Shown here piece after piece: positions 1-9,641 of a DNA stretch of 27,975 nucleotides. Position numbers and translations under genes: made by a program. The stretch spans positions 1,874,779-1,902,753 of the forward strand of contig BFEA01000057.1 in the NCBI GenBank assembly GCA_003427395.1, written 5' to 3'. The notes below the pieces were generated by a model. It saw only the letters and a list, made by a program, of their open reading frames with translations. It was not told the origin of the DNA and did no database searches. Each line of letters opens with the position of its first letter. Positions within the stretch are counted from its first letter, which is position 1. Source of the stretch: Chara braunii. Lineage: Eukaryota > Streptophyta > Charophyceae > Charales > Characeae.

Positions 1-213
1 CAGCAGCGTCCGCGCACAGCCAACGTCAAGCCAGTGCCTAGATAGTGTAGCAAGACTGAATATTGACACCCTGGGGACAAGCCTTATGAAGTGTTCGAAG
101 AGGCAGTCAGGCCTCGGGTCACCTACCCACAGGTGTGCAGATTGACTCACACCTGAGGGCCTGGATTGTGCACAGTCACAAGTTCCCCCTTGGTCCTGCT
201 ACTATCTGGGTAC

Positions 214-412
214 CTGCATAGAAATCAGACAGAGGGACCAACAGACATAGGCAGGCACGAACGAACAGGTGGGCGGACAAACAGACGAACAGCCACAGAC
301 ATGCAGACATAAGGACAAATAGACAGACAACAACAGGCACACAGATACAAAGGAAAAGAGATTGAGAGAGAAAAGAGGAGGAGACGAAGAGAAAAGAAAG
401 GAGGAAACTCAC
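214..412 (-). other. Intron-like segment in copy A
   Basis: Read on the minus strand this begins with a consensus donor (CAG then GTGAGT), runs through ~190 bases of strongly pyrimidine-rich CT/TGTCTG sequence and ends with TATGCAG. It is 199 bases long, exactly the length of its counterpart in copy B. The donor differs only as GTGAGT against GTAAGT. Flanking exon-like sequence is short and, in copy A, interrupted by stops. Donor and acceptor are seen directly; splicing itself is inferred. Confidence 0.45.
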
Positions 413-451
413 CTGGTCTTCACCGACTGTCGACACTGGGAGCTACACACA

Positions 452-502
<51 letters not shown>
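452..502. repeat. (ATT)n microsatellite
   Basis: About 17 uninterrupted ATT triplets directly upstream, on the minus strand, of the intron-like segment. Copy B has only about nine triplets here (15831-15857), one altered to AGT. The short open frames of poly-isoleucine or poly-asparagine it produces are artefacts. Confidence 0.98.
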
Positions 503-1407
503 GTAGGTAGTGTGCCCTCGCGGGGCCTTATCAGACATGTAGATGTTCTGAGCAGGGACCCTCAACAAGCCTCGTGCCCGCCCTAAGTGAAGGTGGGCTT
601 GAGTATCCACGAGAGAGGCTTGTCGAAGCGTCTTCTACCGTGAGTCTCGGTTGTTGCACGCCTGTTGGTTACAAGGCAGCGTGAGCCTTTTCCTGGCTCT
701 CCTCTGAAGCAACAACTACGCTGCACAATTAAGCTCAGAGCCCCGGTTGGTTGCGCCCTGGGCACCCGCACATTCATTGTGAGCCCGACACATCACTAAG
801 TAACCGCGGGCGACTGAGAATGCGGCATTGTTGACACATCTGCCCCGCGGGCCGATGCAGACACATCGAACATTCAGAGCCTGGGTAATCCGGGGTGTGC
901 CCAATTGTAAAGGGCCCAGGCCCTCAACTGTTAAAACGAGCCTGGGTGCGGACACTATGGCCCAACCGAAAGCTACTAACAACTTCCACGACCAGACTCA
1001 GATAGTCCAGCGGCAGCAACACCTCCCATATAGGGAGTAGGCCAGCCAGTCCAGGGCATTCTGGCCTAGGCAAGCAAGGCGGACACGCTGCTGCAATGCT
1101 GCACAAGGGTCTGCATGTGCGCAAAATAGCCTGGGGTACGCGCAGGCATTGAGAAGTGTGGGGTCCAACAGCGCTGCGGCACAGCAGGGCATTAAGAGCC
1201 ATAGGCAGACTGCAACCCGCTAGGCAGAAAAGAGGAACATTGAATACTCAGTGTTTGAACACTCACTCACGACGTCACCGCATCGCTCTCATTTGGATAG
1301 GAATCTTGGTACATTTCAGCTCTCTACTCGTTACATGACTATTTGGACTTCTACATGTTCAATTGCAACTTAATCCTCTGTGTACCTCGCTTACTCATAT
1401 TACTTGC

Positions 1408-1451
1408 ATTATTATTATTATTATTATATTATATTATTATTATTATTATTA

Positions 1452-1496
<45 letters not shown>

Positions 1497-1497
1497 T
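1408..1497. repeat. (ATT)n microsatellite with interruptions
   Basis: About 90 bases of ATT triplets with small frame slips. The matching tract in copy B is 16768-16842, shorter and containing a T-run interruption. Confidence 0.98.
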
Positions 1498-1737
1498 GTT
1501 TTTACTTCATTACCTACACCGTTTGTTCTGATCTGATTGCCAGAGCAATCAGACATGTGCATGTGTACCCCGTTCCTAGTTAGAGTCGTGATCACCTTCG
1601 TGCACGATGGCCTAGAGCAAGTGTGAGTGCTGATTGATTGATGTATGGATGTAGGACAGGTGACAAAATAAGGCTCCAGGGTGAGGAACATCCTATTACT
1701 CGTCTCTATATGTGTACATATCTTAGATAGTTAGGTT

Positions 1738-1903
1738 GACAGACTAAAGATGGGGTACTCTTGTGCAGGTTATCCCATGGTCTGTCTAAGTCTAAACCAG
1801 TTAGACTAAAACAAGGGGCAGGATACTCATGTCTGAGTTATCCTACTGCTTGAGTAAGTATGAGGTAAAGTCTTCTGTCGGAGTCTTCTTACTTCATACT
1901 TAC
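1738..1903. other. Three consecutive hairpins
   Basis: First hairpin: GACAGAC at 1738-1744 pairs with GTCTGTC at 1780-1786, with an inner ATGGG/CCCAT stem (1750-1754 with 1774-1778). Second: 1820-1825 pairs with 1839-1844 and 1826-1828 with 1835-1837, one bulged T. Third: 1854-1868 pairs with 1889-1903 over 15 consecutive positions including one G-T. The apical parts share an ACTC...GAGT-like core also seen at 3905-4830. The same three are present in copy B (about 17088-17241). Confidence 0.8.
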
Positions 1904-2880
1904 CTTTGATGAGACTGTGTGTGATTGCAGGTCATCTTAATCAAGGAGACTCGTTATGAGTCTACTATGCAAGACTGCATGCTGTTGCCTTATGGTAACA
2001 AGGTTGGTTTACCAACTTAACCTTCACTCATCCTCTACACCCACACTTTGCATCAACCTTTGCACTAAATGGCATTTCTGTTTTGGGTCATTGTCTAAAG
2101 GGTCTGTGTTTTGGTCAAAAGAGGTCCTTGAATGACTAAGTCGAAAAGGGAATGTCTGACTGAAAGGTTTGAAAGCGTAAGTGTAATGTGTGTGAGAGTG
2201 AATGAACGGTTGACTCTGCTAGGATTGTGTAATGTGATTGACACTTGTTTGCAGGTCAATAAGAAGATCAACCACGTGCTATTCACTCTACTCGCATTGT
2301 TGAACTTATGCTGAGTCTCGACTCAGACATTTCGTCGACTCGTAATCTTTGTACATTTGGTTTGGATGTTTCGACTGTACTCCTTGATGCTAAATAGAAT
2401 AGGACAATTGGCAAGGTCATGAACCTATTCTTTTATTCTGATGCATATTTGACAGCCCATGAGCTTACCTTTAGTCATGATGTTTGCTTGAAAGGCCAAG
2501 AGCCTATTGATTGTTTTCTCTTTCGAAAGTTAAACTCTGTTCATTCTGATGTTTGCCTCTATTTGTGTAAAAATGTAAAAGACATCTCCTTGCCTCCACA
2601 GTCTCAACTTTTGAAATGTATTCATTATGTTTGTATCACTCTGAAGTAATTTTATAACATACATAAGTTATGGGTTATGTGCAGATAGATTAGAAAATTA
2701 GTATGCGCGATAGATCGCCAGTCAAGTCGACCTGAACAGTAAGTCGGTCCGGGAGATCAACACCCCGATGCCCGACACGTAAACGGGTCAGTCTTAGGCA
2801 TTCAATCGCGCATATACCTATGCTACGGGGATCGAGAAAACGCCATCGGCCGACCTACCTCTACAAAGGGATGTAAAGGC

Positions 2881-3118
2881 CTTCGCATGTGGGCCGGTAG
2901 CTCAGCAGGGATACGCCTACCCGAGGGTGGTGCCAGCCCTTTGGGTAGAGGTAAGTTGTACCTCGCGACATCCCGACCTGTCGCAGGGCGTCGTGAGAGG
3001 TATAGCACGCGCGCACGGTCGGAGTGGTTATATTGTTCTTTCAAGGAATAAATCTTGCGTGACACGACTGTGAGGTTCAGCGTTCCCCATCAGGGCGCGG
3101 GACCGCCGCGCGAGACAG
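2881..3118. other. GC-rich structured segment with a tRNA-type box A
   Basis: A sequence like a Pol III box A (TAGCTCAGCAGG) lies at 2898-2909. It is followed by an 11-pair stem (2917-2927 with 2938-2948, two G-T pairs). No good box B follows at tRNA spacing, so I do not call a tRNA. Copy B carries the same arrangement (box A 18322-18333; stem 18341-18351 with 18362-18372, all Watson-Crick). It may be a tRNA-derived repeat remnant or an unknown structured element. Confidence 0.4.
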
Positions 3119-3130
3119 GTGGCGCCGTTG

Positions 3131-3560
3131 CCGGGGACCTTCGGTTGCCTGCCAGGGTCCTATGCGAACGGACCCGGGTTTGGTAAATTGAACTCCTAGC
3201 TAGACGACAACCTTTAATTTAATTGAATTATCAACATGATTGTCGTTAATAATGCAAGATGCCCGCTGGCAACAGGTTAGCCCGTCGTCGGGGATCTTGC
3301 TTTCCAACCGAGGTTCTTAGTGAACGAACTCGGGTTTGGTAAGACGATGTTTACGGCAAAATGACAACTTTTAGATAATCTAATATAGCTTGTGACACGT
3401 GAGTTGAAATACCATTGTCGTGACACTAAGAATATTATGTGCAGGAATGCGAAGTCACACCAACAATGCGAACATATTCGCATTGTCCGGGACTCCAACT
3501 GCCTGCAAACGTCCTTAAAGATCGGACTAGGGTATATGATAGTTAGAAATCTATGACAAA
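3131..3560. repeat. Degenerate tandem repeat, three units of ~160-200 bp
   Basis: Three units begin near 3131, 3289 and 3486 with a GTCGGGGA-like motif. Each continues through a small hairpin with a 9-base loop and a CGGGTTTGGTA-like motif, then an AT-rich stretch containing GACAAC or ACAAC. The units are strongly diverged. No coding frame crosses them. Confidence 0.7.
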
Positions 3561-3894
3561 GATACAACTAGTGAATGCAATACTCTTACATAGTAGGTCG
3601 AAGTTAGGTTAACGATGTGAGGAAGGTGTTTGCGTATGTTGAATCCTTTCTTTTGTTTGCGTACTCGGGTTATTTGTCTGAATTGGCGCGTCTTTCAACT
3701 TAAGTTGGTAAGAGGTTAATGAATTTAATTGACTCTAAAAAATTCTCAAAGAATCGAGGAGGGATATACGCGTGACCGAGTATTCCGTTTATTTTTAGCT
3801 GATGTATACTGACTTAAGTGAACTTTGCTTTCGTACTACTTTCCTTGTCTGAATCTCCGTAATCACGTATAAGTTATAGGTTTATGACAGACCT

Positions 3895-4860
3895 TTGTTC
3901 CTTGTGTGATGGAGACTCTCGTGGAGTCGTCACGTTGCTTGCATGAACTGACTAAGGTAAATAATGGGATATTCCCTTAAGAGTTATTTTGTCATTCAGT
4001 TGACTAAGTAACGATACGGTGAAGTGTCTATCTCACTTTGGCATTAGTAACGGGAAGATGCCGTGCGTATTTTTTGTTACTTTACGGACTAGATCTAAGA
4101 GGTAATCTGATACTTCTGTGGGGTACAAGGCTTCTAGGCTAGGACGATTAACATAAGCAAAAATAGTAGGAGGCTCCCCTGGGATTCTCCTAATCACCTA
4201 TCAGACTAGACTTGGAAGGGAATTGAGTACTCCAGGGTGAGTACACGAACTCCTACGTCTAGATCGATCTGTCCGACTTCCCGTGTGAATTCAACATACC
4301 CTTTTGTTCAAAAATTTGATACATAAGCAGATAGATGAGGGCGACTAAATTAAAAGTTATCTTGAATAATCTCATACGTATTGAACTGGTATTAGGGTGG
4401 TTCCCTGGAGGGTTATCCTAATACTTGTTTGATCTGGGGATCAACTAACAAGGGAATGAATGAGATGATTGTGTTTTGACAAGTAAAGGGATACTCCCAG
4501 GTGAGTAACCGTGCTACTTGTTTTAGTATGACTAATGGGTTGGCATGCTTTGTTACTAACGACTTGTCTATTTAACATTGGATCAGGTTATGAGAGGCTC
4601 CCGTGAGATTTTCCTATCGTTGATCTGACTAGACTTGGGAAGGAATTTGAGTTCTCCCGGGTGAGTACACGAATTCCTAAGTCTAAGTCGATCTGACCGA
4701 CTTCCGTGAGAGTCGGCATACCTCTTGCTCATTCGCGAAGAGTGGGTAAGGTAGGGGAAAGGTCAAGGCGATTTAACTAAGAGTTGTTTTGACTGATCTC
4801 CTAAGCATGAAACTGGTAGTAAGATAACTCCCGTGGGGTCATCCTAATACTTGTTTGATT
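3895..4860. repeat. Array of degenerate hairpin repeats
   Basis: At least eight small hairpins lie in succession. Examples: 3906-3933 (outer GTGA/TCAC, inner GACTC/GAGTC), 4167-4192 (TAGGAG/CTCCTA), 4206-4262 (outer CTAGAC/GTCTAG, inner GTACTC/GAGTAC at 4227-4244), 4389-4424 (GTATTAGG/CCTAATAC), 4479-4521 (ACAAGTA/TACTTGT with inner TACTC/GAGTA) and 4697-4716 (CCGACT/AGTCGG). Arms differ between hairpins but remain complementary, and most apices resemble ACTCCCGTGGGAGT. No coding potential is apparent. Confidence 0.75.
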
Positions 4861-4910
4861 TGAGGGTGAACTAACGAGGAGAGGAAGGAGGTGATTGTGT
4901 ACTGAAAGTG
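4160..4910. repeat. Tandem duplication, two ~425-bp units
   Basis: Unit 1 (from about 4160) and unit 2 (from about 4585) share the same ordered landmarks: a GAGGCTCCC hairpin, GACTAGACTTGG, a GGTGAGTACACGAA hairpin, GATCTGNCCGACTTCC, an AAGAGTTNTTTTGA-like stretch, a CATCCTAATACTTGTTTGAT hairpin end, and a GATTGTGT end. The hairpin array lies inside these units. Divergence is substantial, so the duplication is old. Confidence 0.8.
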
Positions 4911-7900
4911 AAAGAAAGAGATGGAATGAGATTGTACGGTTATCAGAGTGGCTGACCCAAGCATACGACCTCCCTTGGTAAAGTGGCTTAGTATTTTTTT
5001 GTAAAGAATACTATATCGCTCCTTACCTTACCAGGAGTCACTTTCCTCTGCCCATTCGACGATAGGTTTCCCTTCTTCTATCTTACCCCTACCTCATTCT
5101 TGATACTTAACCATCTTTCTTCAACTGTCTAGCCCTGCATTTCCACCGCCATCGTGCGTTTTGAACCACCCTTTGGTCTGTAAGTCGTATTAGCAGGATC
5201 ATTTCTTATGTATTGAGTTGACGTTTTCTTTCTATGTCTATGCGGGATTGACTCTTACCCATCATATAGGGGAAATATCTGAAAGACAAACATAATGGAT
5301 TCAGGTGTTGCTTGTCCTGTCCTGAGTTAGCAAGACCGGAACACTTGTTCTAATGAGGCTTAAATCCCTAATCTAGGTCGTTGCTAAAAAGTCTACAAAG
5401 GGGTAAGTCGGGTTGACTTAGTAATGGTTTTTCATATCACGAAGATAAATGAAAGATTATATATCCCCTATGCCCTTCCATTATAGTACCTCTTTTGAAA
5501 GACTAAGAAGAGTCCCGTCGAGGTAGAGACCGAAAGACGATGCGTACTGTAAAGTCCCCTTTTGAGGTGGATTGATGTATGTGAATGTCGAATAGACTCG
5601 TTGAACCCTGGAAAAACATAAAGTTGTTAGGCTACGTATTTGAAAACCACGCGTGTTCGCAAGGATCATGCGTCATACTTCTTTGCTATAGGATTGTAAA
5701 TTAAACTAGCCCTATTAATTATTGCCACAGAATTTAAATAGATCAATCAATTCTTAGAGCGATATGATATAGGACTACTGAAAGACTCGGTTTCTCGATA
5801 ATAGTTTAACTCTGCAGGTTGTATCGCGCAACATATGAGTGTAGGACTATCTGCTTTAAATAATTACCCTCCCTAAAAGCCGACTGAATATGATAAAACT
5901 ATGAGAATATATAGAGTTGTCTAGCTTTCAGCATTGTACTGTAGAAAGGTCATTAACTTGATAGACACGTTCAAGCGGCAGTAAATTAACGTATATCAAA
6001 TGTACTCTGATACCAGGAGCTTCGATCTTTGGTATAGAATTCGAAAAGGCAAGTTGGGGTATGTATGGAAATGAGACTCTAGAAAGTCGGTTAGAAAGAT
6101 AATGTGATATGATATGAGTAAGTAATAAATATGGGTGATACTATGTTTAGTATCTTAACAGTTAAGGGCCGACTAGTTAGTAGGAATAAGTCTATTACGT
6201 TAAGGCAGTGTGATATGGGGTTTGATTGGTAGGGTTGTTTAATCTTGAAATATAAATTCATTATTTCATTATGCACTTAGTGATTGTCTAATCCTTAAGG
6301 ACGAATAGTATGGTGGGCATAATATTAGGTCGTCTACGTGACATGTATGTATTTGTTTGAGGTTGACTATGGTAGAGTATGGTAATCGATTAGCTTTAGG
6401 AATCATTGCACAAAGAGTCCAATCAGATTCATCTGATTCTTGAAAGGTATATGAATAAATTCGGATTTTGTTGATTGGTCAAAACTGTATCATGAGACTA
6501 TCTACTTAAATAACTATCTCCTTAAATACTATACTCAATATGATCAAGGTATGAGAGTATCCACTTGAGCGTTATCGAACACCTCGATATTATAATGATA
6601 TATAAAGGTTGATAAAACTACTTATTCCCACTATGGCTAATGTATGTGACTGGTTGTGAATGAATGTATGTGGGAGTGAATAGAATATGTTTCAAGTAAT
6701 ATATTATTGTATGTTTTCTTCCTTGTTAAAGTGAAGTCAGAACTTGTTGTGCATATGAATAATTATTGATTGCTTGATGACTGTTTGTGGCTGTCTGAAT
6801 AAGTTTATGAATTGTTTTCTTCAATAAGGATAAAAACATGTATGAAATTCACGTTCGGCATGGGGCCGAAGGTGAATAGCGTGACGAACCTTTGTAGAGA
6901 AGAAATTCTCTCAAAAGAGGTCAGCATGCAGAATCTGTCCTTTGAAAGATTGCAACGTTGATTGATACTTTCCCCAAGCAGCTTAAAGAGGATATAGTAA
7001 AGTCCCGTAGGTGGTAGTGAGACTCACGCCGGAACAATGTTCCAGGTCCATAGTGAGGTGTTGTCGCCGTTTCTGACGAGAAAAATGTGACTACATTATC
7101 ATCGAAGGGGAGGAAGATATTAGGGGCTTTATGAGGACGCTGTCTATAGTGAAGACAACTTTTGTTCGCCATGGGGTAAGGAGTGGTTGCCTAGCCTTGT
7201 GTCGGGCAGGACCACCTCATCTTCATGGTCAAGGCCTAACTAACCTAGAGTATGTGAGATGAGGTCGTTCAACTCTGTTAACTCTGTTGACAAGAAACTA
7301 ATAAGGTTTCGACATTGGAATCGGAGGGAGATGTGGTGAGACTCAGTCCTAGAGTGGGGCTCAGGATCTGAGATGTTATCCTTTTGGTAGGATTACACCA
7401 CCCCTCGAGATAATATACCTCTGTTAAGCAAAAAGGAGCAAATAAATGTTATGTCATTGTTATTTTGTATATTCATTGTATTTGTTCTAGTAGTATTATA
7501 TAATAACTATTGTTCTCATTGTTCGTGGAAGTCATCAGTTGATGTTTGTCTTCAGTGATATGATTGAATGATTTAAAATTTTCATAAGTTTCCTTTACAG
7601 TTCAAACATCTCTTTGTAAAATTACTTATTATTTATTTATGGTAGGAGAATGTCGTTTACATTTGTATTGTAAAAGTTTCGTGAAAACAGGAAAAAACCC
7701 TGCGTATAATAAAAATTATTTTTGAATTGTTTCTTCACTATTGGTTGTGATTTGATTGACATCATATGATATTTTGATCTTTGATGATCGCCTCAAGAAG
7801 GTTTAATCCTCCTTGAGTACGTTCCGATTAATACTTGAACATAAATATTATAAATGTATTCGTACAATACCTTATTGAGTCGGTTCTTATTTGGATAATT

Positions 7901-8300
7901 TAAAGATCTAACCCTAAAATGAAGGGTTGACGGTGACCTAAAAAATTGAGTCTTATTTTGAGTCATGAAAATTATTGGAGGGACACCAAAAGATGGGTCC
8001 TGCAATGAAAAGACACATGAGATGTGTCATCTTTTGAGCGTGTTTTTGAAATATGTATATTTTACAGAAGGCACCTTTCACCATTCCAATAGGGTTAGTC
8101 TGAAGTAAGATTAAAAAATCCCGAAATAGGATCGTTTGGAATTGTTGATGATCTGAAAAGATATCTTTTGCAACAACGGTATTGTGGAAGCCAAAAATTT
8201 TATATTTATTTTGGGTTTTCGGTTCGTATTACTTATTTTAAGAGATTCCCGAGACGTGTGTCTGACCGCGTTGTAATCGAGACGGGAAGACATGACCCCT
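4911..8300. other. Gene-free AT-rich stretch with an old repeat pair
   Basis: No convincing ORF or RNA gene is visible over this 3.4 kb. About 5836-5912 and 6488-6562 are diverged copies sharing GACTATCT, CTTNAAATAA, and AATATGAT followed by TATGAGA, some 650 bases apart. Their CTATC...AANTANC pattern recalls the hairpin family at 3.9-4.9 kb. The rest looks like decayed repeats. Short frames such as 6921-7172 and 7793-8005 show no recognisable protein features. Confidence 0.6.
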
Positions 8301-8301
8301 G

Positions 8302-8518
8302 AGTGGCAACCTGACGATGGCCCTCGTTCATCCACTACATGGCAATCTGACGATGATGCAAAATTGTTCTTGTTGGTAATTTTATAAATTGTTTTTGACA
8401 TATATTGGGATGCACATCGTTCATCCAATAAGTGGCAACCTCACGAGGGGAGAATTTTGTCTATGAATTTTTTTGGTATATATTGAAATGAACATCGTTC
8501 ATCCACTTTAGGAGGACT
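8302..8518. repeat. Degenerate ~90-bp tandem repeat, about 2.5 units
   Basis: Units at 8302-8337 (short), 8338-8429 and 8431-8518 begin with TGGCAACCTGACGA-like sequence and end with CATCGTTCATCCACT-like sequence. The two longer units share an AATTTT...GACATATATTG-like middle. The repeats span a break in the reading frame, so they are not a protein repeat. Confidence 0.75.
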
Positions 8519-9039
8519 CTCTGAGGGACTAAATTACCAAGCTTATGGTGAAAAATTGGCATCGTTGGGACGAAACTACCAGCGTTGGCTGCTGACCAAG
8601 TATAACCAGGCAGCGAACCTTTTGGTTTTGGCCTAGAAATGAAATTTGAAGGGCGGCCGCCCTATTGCGGATTAACTCAGGTAGTTATCAGTGGGGCCGA
8701 GAGTCAGGTCTATAAATTGGGTAAAACCCAGGATAGGAGAATTTATCCTTTACTGCGTAACCAATACGTGAACCATTGTTAATATAACAACACAGTGGGC
8801 CGCAGATCTGGCCTGATCAACCAGACTCTGGTGAGTTTAGACCAAGACCGCCGATCCCCTCGCATTAGACCTCGGGCGGGACGGTAATATGGTTTAGGTT
8901 AAGACCCGCCTCCAAAGGGGGCAAGTTCTATGACTCCTCGGACAACCAACGAGGATGTGGGAAGAAAGTTTAAAGATGTGGAAAAAATGATTGTTTTTTC
9001 TCTTGGTAATTTTCACCGGTGTAGTACAGATCCAGTATC
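8519..9039. other. Non-coding stretch
   Basis: No gene is seen. A GGCGGG/CCCGCC inverted repeat lies at 8875-8880 and 8905-8910. Otherwise the sequence is unremarkable. Confidence 0.5.
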
Positions 9040-9040
9040 C

Positions 9041-9116
9041 CCATCATTGGTTCTTTGAGTTTGGTTTTGGGGGGGTTTCAGTATGTGTGAGACCCGGGTT
9101 AGAATCCCGGCGATGG
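9041..9116 (+). other. tRNA-like segment (degenerate)
   Basis: The span is 76 bases. A perfect five-pair T arm (9094-9098 with 9106-9110) encloses the loop TTAGAAT, close to the canonical box B. The first bases pair with the last (9041-9045 with 9112-9116), as in an acceptor stem. A six-pair stem with a seven-base loop (9075-9080 with 9088-9093) sits where an anticodon arm would be. The D arm is poor, box A is weak, and the variable loop is missing, so this is not a normal tRNA. A tRNA pseudogene or the head of a tRNA-derived SINE is more likely. Confidence 0.35.
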
Positions 9117-9117
9117 T

Positions 9118-9640
9118 AGAATGTATCAAGGGAGGCAACGTGAATCTTGACTACATCTCAATCCAGGGACTCGGATTTGGCTATCCACTTATCGGAGATG
9201 CGCCTTATTTGGGAAAGGGATTCACCTTCTTTTTCAAACAGGAAAGAGAAAGTACATGTGTTGTTTTGTATTGTATCATCCGTCTTGTGGTGTTATCAAT
9301 ATTGTCATATTTTATCAGTTGATTAATTTTCGGAAACGATATTAAGGGGAACTGTATGAATGATTGTGATAAACATCCTTAGCGATGGGGATGTCGCTTA
9401 ATAGGGTCTGGGAATACTGTCGGACCAAATACCCTTACAAGGGTATTTGGCCATGCTTTTGCATTTGACACAACGATGGCATCGGCTACCATCACGGGGC
9501 CGATCTGGAATGGAAAGGTTGTGCGCGCTTCGGTGTGACACCTGAAACGATTTCCTCGGCCATTGAGGCCTGGGCGAATCGGTTATAAAATTTCGAGAAT
9601 ATGCGTGCGCATTGTTATGACGCGCGCTGTGATGGTTAGG
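9118..9640. other. Non-coding stretch
   Basis: Two overlapping short frames are present, but neither has recognisable features. A CAAATACCCTTACAAGGGTATTTG inverted repeat lies near 9426-9450 (arms CAAATACCCTT and AAGGGTATTTG), the most notable structure here. Confidence 0.45.
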
Positions 9641-9641
9641 A

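Larger units (their letters stand above)
1..3118. repeat. Large direct repeat, copy A (~3.1 kb)
   Basis: This segment matches 15380-18545 almost continuously, with scattered substitutions, different (ATT)n lengths and one 88-base indel. The first ~110 bases of both copies are nearly identical. Similarity stops after the GC-rich block near 3118 (copy B equivalent 18545). It contains, in order, a 199-base intron-like segment on the minus strand, two (ATT)n tracts, GC-rich unique-looking sequence, three hairpins (1738-1903), an AT-rich part with short ORFs, and a GC-rich structured end. Translating both copies shows stops and frame changes that differ between them, so I see no protein-level constraint. 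It could be a segmental duplication or a long non-autonomous mobile element; no terminal repeats or target-site duplication are visible because the left end coincides with the window edge. Confidence 0.93.

Noticed and set aside
362-586. CRISPR-like array from regularly spaced repeats
   Set aside because: The periodic sequence is an ATT microsatellite without spacers, and the genome is eukaryotic.
2419-2649. 76-codon + strand ORF in copy A, partly matched in copy B, near a TTGCAG site
   Set aside because: Copy B has stops in the matching frame (its counterpart of the first part is interrupted). No family is recognisable and the conservation is explained by recent duplication.
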